A stretch of 64,000 nucleotides of DNA from assembly GCA_031553875.1 (NCBI GenBank), contig JAVBKU010000026.1, positions 19,718 through 83,717 on the forward strand, written 5' to 3'. The DNA is from JAVBKU01 sp031553875. Lineage in GTDB: Bacteria > Bacteroidota > Bacteroidia > Bacteroidales > Rikenellaceae. The stretch's first letter is position 1. Each line of letters begins with the position of its first letter. Made by a program: the position numbers and the translations under genes. Shown in pieces: positions 50,447-59,779 of the stretch. Below the pieces are notes generated by a model. It saw only the letters and a list, made by a program, of their open reading frames with translations, searched no databases and was not told the origin of the DNA.

Positions 50447-50701
50447 CTATTTAGCTCTTTCTATTATTTCTACTAATCTCCAGCGCTTTGTCTTGCTGGT
50501 AGGACGGGTCTCTGCAAGCTTTACGGTATCGCCTACGTGGCTGTCGTTCACTTCGTCATGGGCCACGAAACGTGTGGTCTTGTTAACGAACTTGCCATAT
50601 ATGCCGTGCTTAACCTTACGCTTCACAGCAACAATGACGGACTTGTCCATCTTGTCGCTTACGACAACCCCGATTCTTTCTTTTCTAAGATTTCTTTCCA
50701 T
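50447..50701 (-). CDS. rpsQ: Ribosomal protein uS17
   Basis: 84-residue OB-fold protein. MERNLRKERIGVVVSDKMDK and GDTVKLAETRPTSKTKRWRL are diagnostic. Confidence 0.97.
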   Translation of the reverse strand: MERNLRKERIGVVVSDKMDKSVIVAVKRKVKHGIYGKFVNKTTRFVAHDEVNDSHVGDTVKLAETRPTSKTKRWRLVEIIERAK

Positions 50702-50710
50702 CGGTTTTAC

Positions 50711-50905
50711 CTATTTTACGGTTTGCTTTTGGCGCAAGATTGTAAGCATCCTTGCAATATTCCTGCGGTTCTTTCTGATAGTCGTGGGGTTCTCCACCGG
50801 AGAAACTGAGTGGTTCAATTTCATACGTGAGAGATTCGACTTTTCAGCGTCGATACGTTCTGTCAATTCGCTGACAGAAAGCTCTTTAATTTCTGCTGAC
50901 TTCAT
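50711..50905 (-). CDS. rpmC: Ribosomal protein uL29
   Basis: 64-residue two-helix protein beside the exit tunnel. MKSAEIKELSVSELTERIDA and the C-terminal PTTIRKNRRNIARMLTILRQ. Position between rplP and rpsQ confirms it. Confidence 0.96.
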   Translation of the reverse strand: MKSAEIKELSVSELTERIDAEKSNLSRMKLNHSVSPVENPTTIRKNRRNIARMLTILRQKQTVK

Positions 50906-50920
50906 CTTTTTACGTCGTTA

Positions 50921-51349
50921 TTAAATTGAACTTTCAGTATAGTCCCTCCTGATGATGAACTTGGTGGTGATAGGCAGCTTCTGGGCACCGAGGCGCAGAG
51001 CTTCCTGAGCTATTTCCAAAGGCACCCCTTCGGCTTCGATCAGGATACGGCCCGGAGTAACGGGAGCCACGAATCCTTCGGGAGCACCCTTACCCTTACC
51101 CATACGTACTTCCGCGGGCTTCTTGGTGATCGGCTTGTCCGGGAAGATGCGGATCCATATCTGTCCCTCACGCTTCATGTGACGTACGATCGCCTGACGC
51201 GCCGCTTCTATCTGGCGTCCTGTGATCCATGTGGATTCCAGCGCCTTGATGCCGAAAGAGCCGAACGCAAGCTGGTTGCCGCGCTGTGCGACGCCCTTCA
51301 TGCGACCTTTCTGCATCCTTCTGAACTTGGTCTTTTTTGGCTGTAACAT
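50921..51349 (-). CDS. rplP: Ribosomal protein uL16
   Basis: 142 residues. MLQPKKTKFRRMQKGRMKGV, VTPGRILIEAEGVPLEIAQE and RMGKGKGAPEGFVAPV (aminoacyl-tRNA contact loop). Sits near the A site of the large subunit. Confidence 0.97.
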   Translation of the reverse strand: MLQPKKTKFRRMQKGRMKGVAQRGNQLAFGSFGIKALESTWITGRQIEAARQAIVRHMKREGQIWIRIFPDKPITKKPAEVRMGKGKGAPEGFVAPVTPGRILIEAEGVPLEIAQEALRLGAQKLPITTKFIIRRDYTESSI

Positions 51350-51375
51350 CTTGTATTATCGCTTTTTTTAAACTC

Positions 51376-52185
51376 TTATTTGTTATCCCTTCTCTTCCTG
51401 TCGCCGCCACGGTCGTTACGACGATCGCCTCCGCGACGGTCACCACGGTCGCCGCGACGCTCATCGCGATCACCCCTGGGCCTGCCGCCACCGAAGCCGC
51501 CCTGACCCTGACCCTGTGCTGCGTTAGCGCTAACACCTGAGATCTGGAAAAGGTCCTTCTTGCCGTAAACTTCGCCGTTGCAGATCCACACCTTTACTCC
51601 CAGCAGCCCCACCTTGGTGAGAGCTTCAGAGAGGGCGTAGTCAACGTCGGCGCGGAATGTATGAAGAGGAATACGTCCCTCCTTGTAGGTTTCGGAACGG
51701 GCCATTTCGGCGCCGCCCACACGACCTGAGATCTGGATCTTGATCCCCTCGGCACCCATACGGATGGTAGAGGCGATGGCTGTCTTCACGGCCCTGCGGT
51801 AAGATACCCTGCCTTCGAGCTGGCGTGCGATGTTGCTACCTACCAGGACCGCGTCTACTTCGGGACGCTTAACTTCGAAGATGTTGATCTGTACCTCCTT
51901 GCCGGTGAGCTTCTTGAGCTCTTCCTTCAGCTTGTCGACCTCCTGGCCGCCCTTGCCGATGATGATACCGGGGCGGGCTGTGCTGATGGTCACGGTAACG
52001 AGCTTCAGCGTACGTTCGATGATGATCTTCGAAACACTCGCCTTTGAGAGACGGGCTGTAAGGTATTCGCGGATCTTGGCATCCTCAACCAGTTTGCTGG
52101 CGAAATCCTTGCCGCCATACCAGTTGGAATCCCATCCCCTTACTATTCCAAGCCTGTTGGATATCGGATTAACTTTCTGTCCCAT
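51376..52185 (-). CDS. rpsC: Ribosomal protein uS3 with Arg/Gly/Asp-rich tail
   Basis: 269 residues. The KH domain includes TARPGIIIGKGGQEVDKLKE, and the C-domain has GVKVWICNGEVYGKKDLFQI. After about residue 220 there is a 45-residue low-complexity tail of GDRD, RRGD and GGDR units ending KRRDNK. Many bacteria have uS3 near 210-240 residues. The helicase-active head region looks normal. Confidence 0.96.
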   Translation of the reverse strand: MGQKVNPISNRLGIVRGWDSNWYGGKDFASKLVEDAKIREYLTARLSKASVSKIIIERTLKLVTVTISTARPGIIIGKGGQEVDKLKEELKKLTGKEVQINIFEVKRPEVDAVLVGSNIARQLEGRVSYRRAVKTAIASTIRMGAEGIKIQISGRVGGAEMARSETYKEGRIPLHTFRADVDYALSEALTKVGLLGVKVWICNGEVYGKKDLFQISGVSANAAQGQGQGGFGGGRPRGDRDERRGDRGDRRGGDRRNDRGGDRKRRDNK

Positions 52186-52188
52186 CTC

Positions 52189-52599
52189 TTACTTTTTTTC
52201 TTCGGTTACCATTTTGTCTACTACGATCGTAACGTGGTTTGAACGTTTACGGATCCTGTGCGCGCGACCCTGGGGAGCGGGCTGTACCCTTTTGAGCATA
52301 CGGCCTTCGTCCACGAAGATCTGCTTAACACACAGTTTATTGTCTTCCAGGCGCTCGCCTTCGTTCTTGGCTTCCCAGTTGGATATTGCCGAACGCAACA
52401 GTTTCTCGAGCCTGATAGAGGCTTCCTTCTTGCTGAAGCGGAGGATACCCAGCGCCTTGTTGATCTCAACGCCGCGGATGATGTCGGCCACCAGGCGCAT
52501 CTTGCGGGGAGAGGTAGGAACGTCGCGAAGGACGGCTATGGCCGTAACTTTCTTTTCGGCCTTCAGGCGTTCTGCCATTATGTTTTTTCTTGAACCCAT
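52189..52599 (-). CDS. rplV: Ribosomal protein uL22
   Basis: 136 residues. VPTSPRKMRLVADIIRGVEI and the tunnel-loop region DEGRMLKRVQPAPQGRAHRI, ending RKRSNHVTIVV. The loop reaches the exit tunnel near the macrolide site. Confidence 0.97.
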   Translation of the reverse strand: MGSRKNIMAERLKAEKKVTAIAVLRDVPTSPRKMRLVADIIRGVEINKALGILRFSKKEASIRLEKLLRSAISNWEAKNEGERLEDNKLCVKQIFVDEGRMLKRVQPAPQGRAHRIRKRSNHVTIVVDKMVTEEKK

Positions 52600-52608
52600 A
52601 GCTATTTA

Positions 52609-52872
52609 CTATTTTTTCTTGGCATGACCACGATAGGTGCGAGTAGGGGCGAATTCACCCAGCTTGTGACCTACCATGTTTTCTGTAACATATACAGGAA
52701 TAAACTTATTCCCGTTGTGAACTGCGATCGTCTGACCTACGAAGTCGGGCGATATCATGCTCGCGCGTGACCATGTCTTGATGACTGTTTTCTTACCGGC
52801 CTGGTTCTGGGATACTACCCTCGACTCGAGCTTAGGTTCGATGTATGGTCCTTTTTTTAATGAACGGCTCAT
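52609..52872 (-). CDS. rpsS: Ribosomal protein uS19
   Basis: 87 residues. MSRSLKKGPYIEPKLESRVV and the signature HNGNKFIPVYVTENMVGHKL, ending GEFAPTRTYRGHAKKK. Confidence 0.97.
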   Translation of the reverse strand: MSRSLKKGPYIEPKLESRVVSQNQAGKKTVIKTWSRASMISPDFVGQTIAVHNGNKFIPVYVTENMVGHKLGEFAPTRTYRGHAKKK

Positions 52873-52889
52873 CTATACTGCTATTTTAA

Positions 52890-53714
52890 TTATTTTTTCC
52901 TCTTGCTGATAATAAACTTCGAAGTGGTCTTCTTGGGATCCCTTGTCTTGTAACCCTTAGCCAGCAGACCCTTGCGTGAACGGGGGTGACCTCCTGAAGA
53001 ACGGCCTTCACCACCACCCATCGGGTGATCCACGGGGTTCATAGACACGCCTCGGTTGCGGGGACGACGGCCCAACCACCTCTTGCGACCGGCCTTACCC
53101 GATGATTCGAGGCTGTGGTCGGGGTTAGACACCACGCCGATAGTAGCGCGGCAAGTAACAAGCACCATGCGGGTTTCGCCCGAAGGAAGCTTAATAATAG
53201 CGTATTTGCCTTCGCGGGCTAAAAGCTGCGCGTAGGTACCGGCACTGCGGGCAAGAACTGCGCCCTCGCCGGGATAGAGCTCGATATTGTGTACCACGGT
53301 ACCCAGCGGAATGTCCGACAGGAAGAGAGCGTTACCCACCTCAGGAGCAGCACCTGTGCCGCTTGAAAGGGTCTGTCCTACCTGCAGGCCGTTGGGGGCC
53401 AGGATATAGTTCTTTTCGCCGTTGGCGTACACGATCAGGGCGATACGTGCAGAACGGTTAGGGTCATACTCGATAGTCTTGACAGTAGCTGTCAGGGCAT
53501 CGTTGTTACGCTTGAAGTCGATAACACGGTACATCTGCTTGTGGCCGCCGCCGATGTAGCGTACGGTCATCTTGCCCGAGTTATTACGGCCGCCAGAGTT
53601 CTTCTGGGGCTTCAAAAGCGATTTTTCCGGAGTCGATGTAGTAATCTCGCTAAAAGTACCTGCAACCTTGTGACGGGTACCCGGTGTCATGGGTTTGAAT
53701 TTCTTTACTGCCAT
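52890..53714 (-). CDS. rplB: Ribosomal protein uL2
   Basis: 274-residue primary 23S-binding protein near the peptidyl transferase centre. Conserved C-terminal segment GVSMNPVDHPMGGGEGRSSG, with the His needed for peptidyl transfer geometry. Confidence 0.98.
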   Translation of the reverse strand: MAVKKFKPMTPGTRHKVAGTFSEITTSTPEKSLLKPQKNSGGRNNSGKMTVRYIGGGHKQMYRVIDFKRNNDALTATVKTIEYDPNRSARIALIVYANGEKNYILAPNGLQVGQTLSSGTGAAPEVGNALFLSDIPLGTVVHNIELYPGEGAVLARSAGTYAQLLAREGKYAIIKLPSGETRMVLVTCRATIGVVSNPDHSLESSGKAGRKRWLGRRPRNRGVSMNPVDHPMGGGEGRSSGGHPRSRKGLLAKGYKTRDPKKTTSKFIISKRKK

Positions 53715-53719
53715 CTCTC

Positions 53720-54010
53720 TTAGATATTACTGTAAAAATCAATCTTGTCTCCGTCCTTCAGGGTTATGATCGCCTTCTTATAGTTGTTGGCGCGACCCTC
53801 TACGAGGCCGGATTTGGTCTGGCGGCTCTTGGCCTTACCCATGTAGTTGACAGTGTTCACATCTGTAACCACAACTCCGTACATAGACTCCACGGCTTCC
53901 TTGATCTGGATCTTGTTAGCCCTTGTGTCCACGATAAAACCGTAACGGTTCAGCTTCTCGCCCTGAATCGTCATTTTTTCGGTCAATACTGGCTTAATTA
54001 AAATATTCAT
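53720..54010 (-). CDS. rplW: Ribosomal protein uL23
   Basis: 96 residues. PVLTEKMTIQGEKLNRYGFI and VDTRANKIQIKEAVESMYGV. It forms the trigger factor and SRP docking site at the tunnel exit. Confidence 0.97.
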   Translation of the reverse strand: MNILIKPVLTEKMTIQGEKLNRYGFIVDTRANKIQIKEAVESMYGVVVTDVNTVNYMGKAKSRQTKSGLVEGRANNYKKAIITLKDGDKIDFYSNI

Positions 54011-54026
54011 TGTAGTTGTGTATTTA

Positions 54027-54653
54027 TTATCCCAACATTTCGTTAATGATCTCTACCGAGGCGGCGGGCATCAGGAGGGCGGAGGCGTTCATAACGTCGT
54101 AAGTGTTGACGTTAGAGGCGAGCACCACCTTCACATTCTGCAGATTGCGCGAAGAGAGCGATACATTAACATCTGTTTCGGGCAGTACCAGCAGGATCTT
54201 CTTTCCTTCGAGAGAGAGGTTGCCGGTAATGTTGATAAATTCTTTTGTCTTGGGCGCTTCCATGTTAAAGCCGTCTACGACCTTGATGAGGTCACTCTTG
54301 GCCTTGTATGAAAGGGCGCTCTTGCGGGCCAGCTGCTTGAGCTTCTTGTTGAGCTTGAAGCTGTAATCGCGGGGCACGGGGCCGAAGATACGGCCGCCAC
54401 CGGGGAACAGAGGGCTCTTGATGCTGCCTGCGCGTGCACCGCCTGTACCCTTCTGCTTCTTGAGCTTGCGGGTCGAGCCGGCTACTTCGTTGCGCTGCTT
54501 GGCCTTGTGTGTACCCTGACGCTGGTTGGCCAGGTACTGCTTAACGTCGAGGTAGATGGCGTGGTCGTTGGGCTCTACGCCGAAAACCGAGTCACTCAGG
54601 GTGATCTTCTTACCGGTATCCTTACCTGATATGTTATAAATTGCTAATTCCAT
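54027..54653 (-). CDS. rplD: Ribosomal protein uL4
   Basis: 208 residues. The extended loop has KLKKQKGTGGARAGSIKSPL and FPGGGRIFGPVPRDYSFKLN. In E. coli L4 autoregulates the S10 operon; a structured gap lies two genes upstream here. Confidence 0.97.
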   Translation of the reverse strand: MELAIYNISGKDTGKKITLSDSVFGVEPNDHAIYLDVKQYLANQRQGTHKAKQRNEVAGSTRKLKKQKGTGGARAGSIKSPLFPGGGRIFGPVPRDYSFKLNKKLKQLARKSALSYKAKSDLIKVVDGFNMEAPKTKEFINITGNLSLEGKKILLVLPETDVNVSLSSRNLQNVKVVLASNVNTYDVMNASALLMPAASVEIINEMLG

Positions 54654-54655
54654 GA

Positions 54656-55273
54656 CTAGTCCTCGATTATTAGATAAGACCCTTTGGCTCCGGGGATGGA
54701 ACCCTTCACGAGAAGAAGATTGCTCTCGGGAATTATTTTGAGGATCTTGAGATTCAACACCTTTACCCTGTCGCCACCTGTACGGCCCGGCAGACGCTTA
54801 CCCTTGAACACACGTGAGGGATAAGAAGAAGCACCCAGCGAACCGGGAGCACGCATACGGTTGTGCTGGCCGTGAGTCTGGCCGCCTACACCGGCGAAGC
54901 CATAGCGTTTCACAACGCCCTGGAAACCTTTACCCTTAGATACGCCGGTCACGTCGACCCAGTCGCCTTCTTCAAAAATATCCACCGACAACACGTCGCC
55001 CATGGCGATAGTGTCGGGGAAAGAGTTGAATTCCACGAGCTTGCGCTTGGGAGTGGTACCGGCCTTCTTGAAGTGACCCAATAAACTGCTGCTGGTTTGC
55101 TTTTCTTTTTTCTCGTCATAGGCAATCTGAACAGCCGCGTAGCCATCTACTTCGGCGTTCTTCAACTGCGTAACAACACAGGGACCAGCTTCAATAACAG
55201 TGCATGGTATGTTCTTACCCTCGGCACTGAAAACGGATGTCATTCCGATTTTTTTTCCAATTAGTCCTGACAT
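54656..55273 (-). CDS. rplC: Ribosomal protein uL3
   Basis: 205 residues. It begins MSGLIGKKIGMTSVFSAEGK; the signature segment is FAGVGGQTHGQHNRMRAPGS. The ATG is preceded by a 159-bp structured gap after rpsJ. Confidence 0.97.
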   Translation of the reverse strand: MSGLIGKKIGMTSVFSAEGKNIPCTVIEAGPCVVTQLKNAEVDGYAAVQIAYDEKKEKQTSSSLLGHFKKAGTTPKRKLVEFNSFPDTIAMGDVLSVDIFEEGDWVDVTGVSKGKGFQGVVKRYGFAGVGGQTHGQHNRMRAPGSLGASSYPSRVFKGKRLPGRTGGDRVKVLNLKILKIIPESNLLLVKGSIPGAKGSYLIIED

Positions 55274-55284
55274 TTTTCTGTCTG

Positions 55285-55432
55285 TTTGCTTTTGTTGTGT
55301 AAAATTCCTGTTGCTTATAGTTGTTTACCCGCTCGGGGGGCCTCCGGTGCATGGCTTCTGAGCCCTCAACACCTCCCCGGGGCATAACCCCCGGCCCGGC
55401 CCTTATCCGGGTATAACATTGGGTTTAGTTTA
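55285..55432 (-). promoter_or_regulatory. GC-rich structured rpsJ-rplC spacer
   Basis: 159-bp gap in a densely packed cluster. On the minus strand CCGGGG pairs with CCCCGG around TTATG, GGCT pairs with AGCC around CAGA, and CCCGG-rich blocks near 55320-55340 and 55375-55395 are complementary. It could be an attenuator or autoregulatory leader for rplC-rplD and the rest of the operon. No established leader was recognised. Confidence 0.4.
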
Positions 55433-55738
55433 TCACACCTTGATCTCCACTTCAACACCGCTGGGAAGCTCTAACTTCATCAGGGCGTCGATGGTCTTGG
55501 GTGTGGAGCTGTAGATGTCGAGTACCCTCTTGAAGGTGCTCAACTGGAACTGCTCCCTCGACTTCTTGTTAACGAAAGTCGACCTGTTCACAGTGAAGAT
55601 CTTCTTCTGTGTAGGCATGGGGATGGGGCCGCTTACAACGGCGCCTGTACCCTTCACTGTCTTCACGATCTTCTCGGCAGACTTGTCAACCAGGTTGTGG
55701 TCGAATGACTTGAGTTTGATTCTTATTTTCTGACTCAT
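55433..55738 (-). CDS. rpsJ: Ribosomal protein uS10
   Basis: 101 residues. MSQKIRIKLKSFDHNLVDKS and the signature GPIPMPTQKKIFTVNRSTFV. Directly follows fusA (8 bp) with no tuf between, as is common in Bacteroidota. Also the NusE transcription factor. Confidence 0.97.
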   Translation of the reverse strand: MSQKIRIKLKSFDHNLVDKSAEKIVKTVKGTGAVVSGPIPMPTQKKIFTVNRSTFVNKKSREQFQLSTFKRVLDIYSSTPKTIDALMKLELPSGVEVEIKV

Positions 55739-55746
55739 AATAGTAA

Positions 55747-57864
55747 TTATTCTTCTGCTGATTTAACTTTACCGCTTGACTTCTCTATGATCTCCTTGGC
55801 AAGACCTGCGGGTACTTCCTCGAAGTGAGAGAACTCCATCGAAGATGTGGCGCGGCCTGAAGATATAGTACGAAGAACTGTCACATACCCGAACATTTCA
55901 GAGAGGGGAACCTTAGCCTTGACAACGCTGGCGGTACCTTTGGTCTCCATACCGTTGATCTGGCCGCGACGCTTGTTAAGGTCGCCGATGATATCACCCA
56001 TGTTCTCTTCGGGAGTAACCACCTCAACGCTCATGATAGGCTCCATGATAACCGGGGAAGCCTTCTTGGCTGCCACACGGAAACCGTTGCGGGCACAGAT
56101 CTCGAACGAGAGAGAGTCTGAATCGACGGGGTGGAACGAACCGTCCTTCAGGGTAACCTTCATGGCGTCGATAACGAACCCTGCGAGAGCGCCGTTGGCC
56201 ATAGCCGAGGCGAAGCCCTTCTGGATAGAGGGGATGTACTCCTTGGGGATGTTACCGCCCTTGACCATGTCGACAAATTCGAGACCGACCTTACCTTCGT
56301 CGGCGGGGCCGAGGTCGAAGATGATATCGGCGAACTTACCGCGACCACCTGTCTGCTTCTTGAACACCTCGCGGTGAGAAACGGTGGCGGTGAGGGCTTC
56401 CTTGTAGTTAACCTGGGGGGCACCCTGGCTGATCTCGACGCCGAACTCACGACGCAGACGGTCAACGATGATCTCGAGGTGAAGCTCACCCATACCACTG
56501 ATAATGGTCTGGCCGCTGTCCTCGTCGGTCTTCACGGTGAAAGTGGGGTCCTCTTCAGAGAGCTTGCCCAGAGCGATGCCGAGCTTGTCGAGGTCCTTCT
56601 GTGTCTTGGGCTCGATGGCGAGGCCGATAACCGGCTCGGGGAATGTCATAGACTCGAGAACGATAGGGTTCTTTTCGTCGCAGAGGGTATCGCCGGTGCG
56701 AACGTCCTTGAAGCCTACCACAGCGGCGATATCACCGGCGGTAACAACTTCTATGGGGTTCTGCTTGTTGGCGTGCATCTGGTAGATACGGCTGATACGT
56801 TCCTTCTTGTCCGAGCGTGAGTTGTGCACGTAAGAACCTGCGTCGAGCTTACCCGAGTAAACGCGGATGAACGCCAGACGGCCCACGAAGGGGTCTGTGG
56901 CGATCTTGAACGCCAGGGCGCAGAAAGGATCCTTTTCAGAGGGGTGGCGCAATTCCACTTCTTCGGTGCCGGGCTTGGTACCCTCGATAGCCTCGATGTC
57001 GAGGGGAGAGGGAAGGTAAGCCATTACCGAGTCGAGCAGGAGCTGCACGCCCTTGTTCTTGAACGAAGAGCCGCAGAGCATCGGGATGATCACCATCTGG
57101 ATGGTGGCCTTGCGGATAGCTGCGATAAGCTCCTCGGGAGTGATAGAGGCGGGATCGTCGAAGAATTTTTCCATCAGGGCATCATCTACAGAGGCAACCT
57201 CTTCGATGAGCTTGTTGCGGGCTTCTTCAACTTCGGCCTTCATATCGGCGGGCACGTCTTCGAACGTGTAGTTCACCAATTCAGACTTCTTGTCCTCGTG
57301 GTAGATCATAGCCCTATTATATATAAGGTCTACGAGACCGCGGAATTTGTCTTCCGAACCGATGGGGAGGACGATGGGCACCGCGTTGGCTCCGAGGCGT
57401 TCGTGGATCTGGGCGCACACGCCGAGGAAGTCGGCGCCGGTGCGGTCCATCTTATTCACGTAGCCTATACGGGGAACGCTGTACTTATCGGCCTGGCGCC
57501 ATACCGTTTCGCTCTGGGGTTCAACACCGCCCACGGCGCAGAAAGTGGCGACGGCACCGTCGAGTACGCGCAGTGAGCGCTCTACTTCCACGGTGAAGTC
57601 GACGTGGCCCGGGGTGTCGATCACGTTGATCTGGTATGTTTCGCCCTTGTAGTTCCAGAAGGCCGTGGTCGCGGCCGAGGTGATTGTGATACCGCGTTCC
57701 TGCTCCTGCACCATCCAGTCCATGGTAGCGCCACCTTCGTGTACTTCGCCTATCTTGTGCGTCTTGCCTGTGTAGAACAGGATACGCTCGCTTGTTGTGG
57801 TCTTACCGGCATCGATGTGGGCCATGATACCGATGTTCCTTGTGTATTTAAGATCTCTTGCCAT
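55747..57864 (-). CDS. fusA: Elongation factor G
   Basis: Translocation GTPase, 705 residues. G1 AHIDAGKTT (15-23), DTPGHVDFT (G3), NKMDRTGAD (G4), and domain IV-V landmarks GGRGKFADIIFDLGP and SGRATSSMEFSHFEEVP. It is the third gene of the str block rpsL-rpsG-fusA. Confidence 0.98.
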   Translation of the reverse strand: MARDLKYTRNIGIMAHIDAGKTTTSERILFYTGKTHKIGEVHEGGATMDWMVQEQERGITITSAATTAFWNYKGETYQINVIDTPGHVDFTVEVERSLRVLDGAVATFCAVGGVEPQSETVWRQADKYSVPRIGYVNKMDRTGADFLGVCAQIHERLGANAVPIVLPIGSEDKFRGLVDLIYNRAMIYHEDKKSELVNYTFEDVPADMKAEVEEARNKLIEEVASVDDALMEKFFDDPASITPEELIAAIRKATIQMVIIPMLCGSSFKNKGVQLLLDSVMAYLPSPLDIEAIEGTKPGTEEVELRHPSEKDPFCALAFKIATDPFVGRLAFIRVYSGKLDAGSYVHNSRSDKKERISRIYQMHANKQNPIEVVTAGDIAAVVGFKDVRTGDTLCDEKNPIVLESMTFPEPVIGLAIEPKTQKDLDKLGIALGKLSEEDPTFTVKTDEDSGQTIISGMGELHLEIIVDRLRREFGVEISQGAPQVNYKEALTATVSHREVFKKQTGGRGKFADIIFDLGPADEGKVGLEFVDMVKGGNIPKEYIPSIQKGFASAMANGALAGFVIDAMKVTLKDGSFHPVDSDSLSFEICARNGFRVAAKKASPVIMEPIMSVEVVTPEENMGDIIGDLNKRRGQINGMETKGTASVVKAKVPLSEMFGYVTVLRTISSGRATSSMEFSHFEEVPAGLAKEIIEKSSGKVKSAEE

Positions 57865-57885
57865 TGTCTGTCTTCGCGCGTCAGA

Positions 57886-58362
57886 TTAGAATTTGAAATG
57901 TGCGAAAGCCTTGTTGGCCTCTGCCATCCTGTGCATTTCTTCCTTACGCTTGAAAGCGGCGCCTTCTTCATTGTAGGCTGCCATCACTTCGGCGGCAAGT
58001 TTTTCTGCCATGGAACGTCCTGAACGTTTTTTAGAGTAAAGGATAAGGTTTCTCATTGAGATTGAAACTTTACGCTCAGGTCTGACTTCCGTCGGCACCT
58101 GGAATGTGGCTCCGCCTACGCGGCGAGACTTCACTTCCACCTGGGGAGTGATGTTCTCAATAGCCTTCTTCCAAATATCGAGAGGAGCCTTGTCCGCGTC
58201 CTTCATCTTCTCGCCTACTATTCCCATGGCATCATAGAAAATAGAATAGGCAATACTCTTCTTACCATCCAGCATCAGGTTGTTCACAAACCTCGTTACA
58301 AGCACGTCACCGAACTTGGGATCTGGAAGTAGAATTCGCTTTTTAGGCTTTGCTTTTCTCAT
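57886..58362 (-). CDS. rpsG: Ribosomal protein uS7
   Basis: 158-residue primary assembly protein of the 30S head. Contains DPKFGDVLVTRFVNNLMLDG, GGATFQVPTEVRPERKVSIS and the C-terminal RKEEMHRMAEANKAFAHFKF. Confidence 0.97.
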   Translation of the reverse strand: MRKAKPKKRILLPDPKFGDVLVTRFVNNLMLDGKKSIAYSIFYDAMGIVGEKMKDADKAPLDIWKKAIENITPQVEVKSRRVGGATFQVPTEVRPERKVSISMRNLILYSKKRSGRSMAEKLAAEVMAAYNEEGAAFKRKEEMHRMAEANKAFAHFKF

Positions 58363-58404
58363 TTGTTTAAAAACTTTGTTTCGTTAAAATTGTTTGGTTT
58401 GATG

Positions 58405-58803
58405 TTACTTTTTCTTTGCGGGTGCTGCACCGGCCTTGGGTACCTTGGCTCCGTACTTGCTCCTGCGCTGACGGCGACCGTCCACGCCTGCCGCATCGAG
58501 GGCTCCGCGTACCAGGTGGTAACGCACACCGGGGAGGTCCTTCACACGGCCACCGCGCACCAGCACGATAGAGTGTTCCTGAAGGTTGTGGCCTTCTCCG
58601 GGGATGTAGGCATTGACTTCCTTACCGTTTGTCAGTCGCACCCTGGCAACTTTACGCATAGCCGAGTTCGGCTTCTTGGGAGTTGTGGTGTACACGCGCA
58701 CACACACGCCGCGGCGCTGCGGGCAGGCATCCAACGCGGGAGCCTTGCTCTTGTAGGTTACGGCCACCCTTCCCTTACGTACTAACTGTTGAATAGTTGG
58801 CAT
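58405..58803 (-). CDS. rpsL: Ribosomal protein uS12
   Basis: 132-residue decoding-centre protein. PQRRGVCVRVYTTTPKKPNS and GGRVKDLPGVRYHLVRG. The two lysines tied to streptomycin response, K43 and K88 in E. coli numbering, are both present, so this is the sensitive allele at these positions. First gene of the whole ribosomal block, with a strong promoter upstream. Confidence 0.98.
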   Translation of the reverse strand: MPTIQQLVRKGRVAVTYKSKAPALDACPQRRGVCVRVYTTTPKKPNSAMRKVARVRLTNGKEVNAYIPGEGHNLQEHSIVLVRGGRVKDLPGVRYHLVRGALDAAGVDGRRQRRSKYGAKVPKAGAAPAKKK

Positions 58804-58866
58804 TTTACTTACTTTTTTCCTTTACTTTTTATTGTTTTTGAAACCCATTTGTCCAAAAATGGACTG

Positions 58867-58897
58867 CAAATATACGACTCTTTTCCGAAACCGCAAG
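58867..58897 (-). promoter_or_regulatory. Promoter of the ribosomal cluster (rpsL)
   Basis: Minus strand TATATTTG (58867-58874) is a perfect TAnnTTTG -7 box. CTTG (58894-58897) lies exactly 19 bp upstream as -33. The leader of about 57 nt is A/T-rich and contains CCATTTTTGG-like symmetry just after the start. Confidence 0.7.
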
Positions 58898-59285
58898 GGA
58901 ATCCGAGTCCTTTTCCTTGATTTCCTTGCATTTTGAGCCATTTTTACCCCATTTCGGGGGTTGTGGGTTATTGTATTTTTTTATGATTATTTATTTAGCG
59001 TAAGTTATTTTTATATTGTGTCGTATATTGCTGACTATAAGCATACTGCAAAACGCATTCCCGGGAAAAATCTCTCGGTCCGGATCGCGGCAGAAAATCG
59101 CCGGACTACTGAAAAATATTTTGGGCCGTGCACACGGAAATAATCACGGTAAGTATGATAAACGGGGGACCAGCATTATCATGCGGGCTACCTTGATAAT
59201 TTTGCAAAGCACCTTATAATCTCCCTACAATTGCGAGATATTCACTGACAGTAGTCTATCTAACGAGGCGAAAACCTCGTACGAA

Positions 59286-59458
59286 TGCCGCTTCGGGCTT
59301 CTGCCGGAAACAGGTCTCGTGAGGGAGATCACCCTCTGTTATCGTGTAACGAGGGAAGCTCCCGGAAGAGACCCCGGTAGAAGACGCGGCTAGACCTTTT
59401 GCCTACTTTTACGGCAATGGTAAAAGTAGGTCGCCGAAGGCGAAATAAACTATTGCAA
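59286..59458 (-). repeat. Family A structured repeat, copy A6 (reverse, in composite with B7)
   Basis: Core CTTCTGCCGG with CCGGTAGAAG, short hairpin CCTACTTTTA/TAAAAGTAGG near 59402-59430. It is preceded by a small hairpin ACGAGG/CCTCGT and followed directly by B7. The same arrangement recurs at 63.6 kb. Confidence 0.8.
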
Positions 59459-59470
59459 ATATCTCTCTCC

Positions 59471-59776
59471 GTACCTTTTGACCACGCAAAAGGTACTACC
59501 AAAACGTGCCCCGCCGATGAATATTTCCTGAATATACGCTTGTAAATCCTAAATCCCAGAACTCATCCTTTTAGTCTCCGCCCTTTCAGGGCGTTCGTCT
59601 AACGTCGTCAGACATGCTGGGAGTTTTTAACGGATTTACTGCGCTGCTATTCCGGGCGTAAATATTCGATTTCATCAGTCGTTTATCGCGACTCGGCATA
59701 CTCCGCAAGCGGCCTCTGCCCTCGCTGCTCAAAACGTTCAGATGCGGGGATTGCAGGCGCTTTGCGCCTTATTATA
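59471..59776 (+). repeat. Family B structured repeat, copy B7 (carries inserted module)
   Basis: Hairpin GTACCTTTTG/CAAAAGGTAC (59471-59496); outer stem CCCCGC/GCGGGG; GAATATTT/AAATATTC. The terminal hairpin is CGCCCT/AGGGCG, entirely different from other copies yet fully paired. About 70 bp (59668-59737), matching the inner module of A5 (CGACTCGGCATACTCCGC), splits the 3' arm. The tail CAGGCGCTTTGCGCC matches B6. Confidence 0.8.
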
Positions 59777-59779
59777 TTG

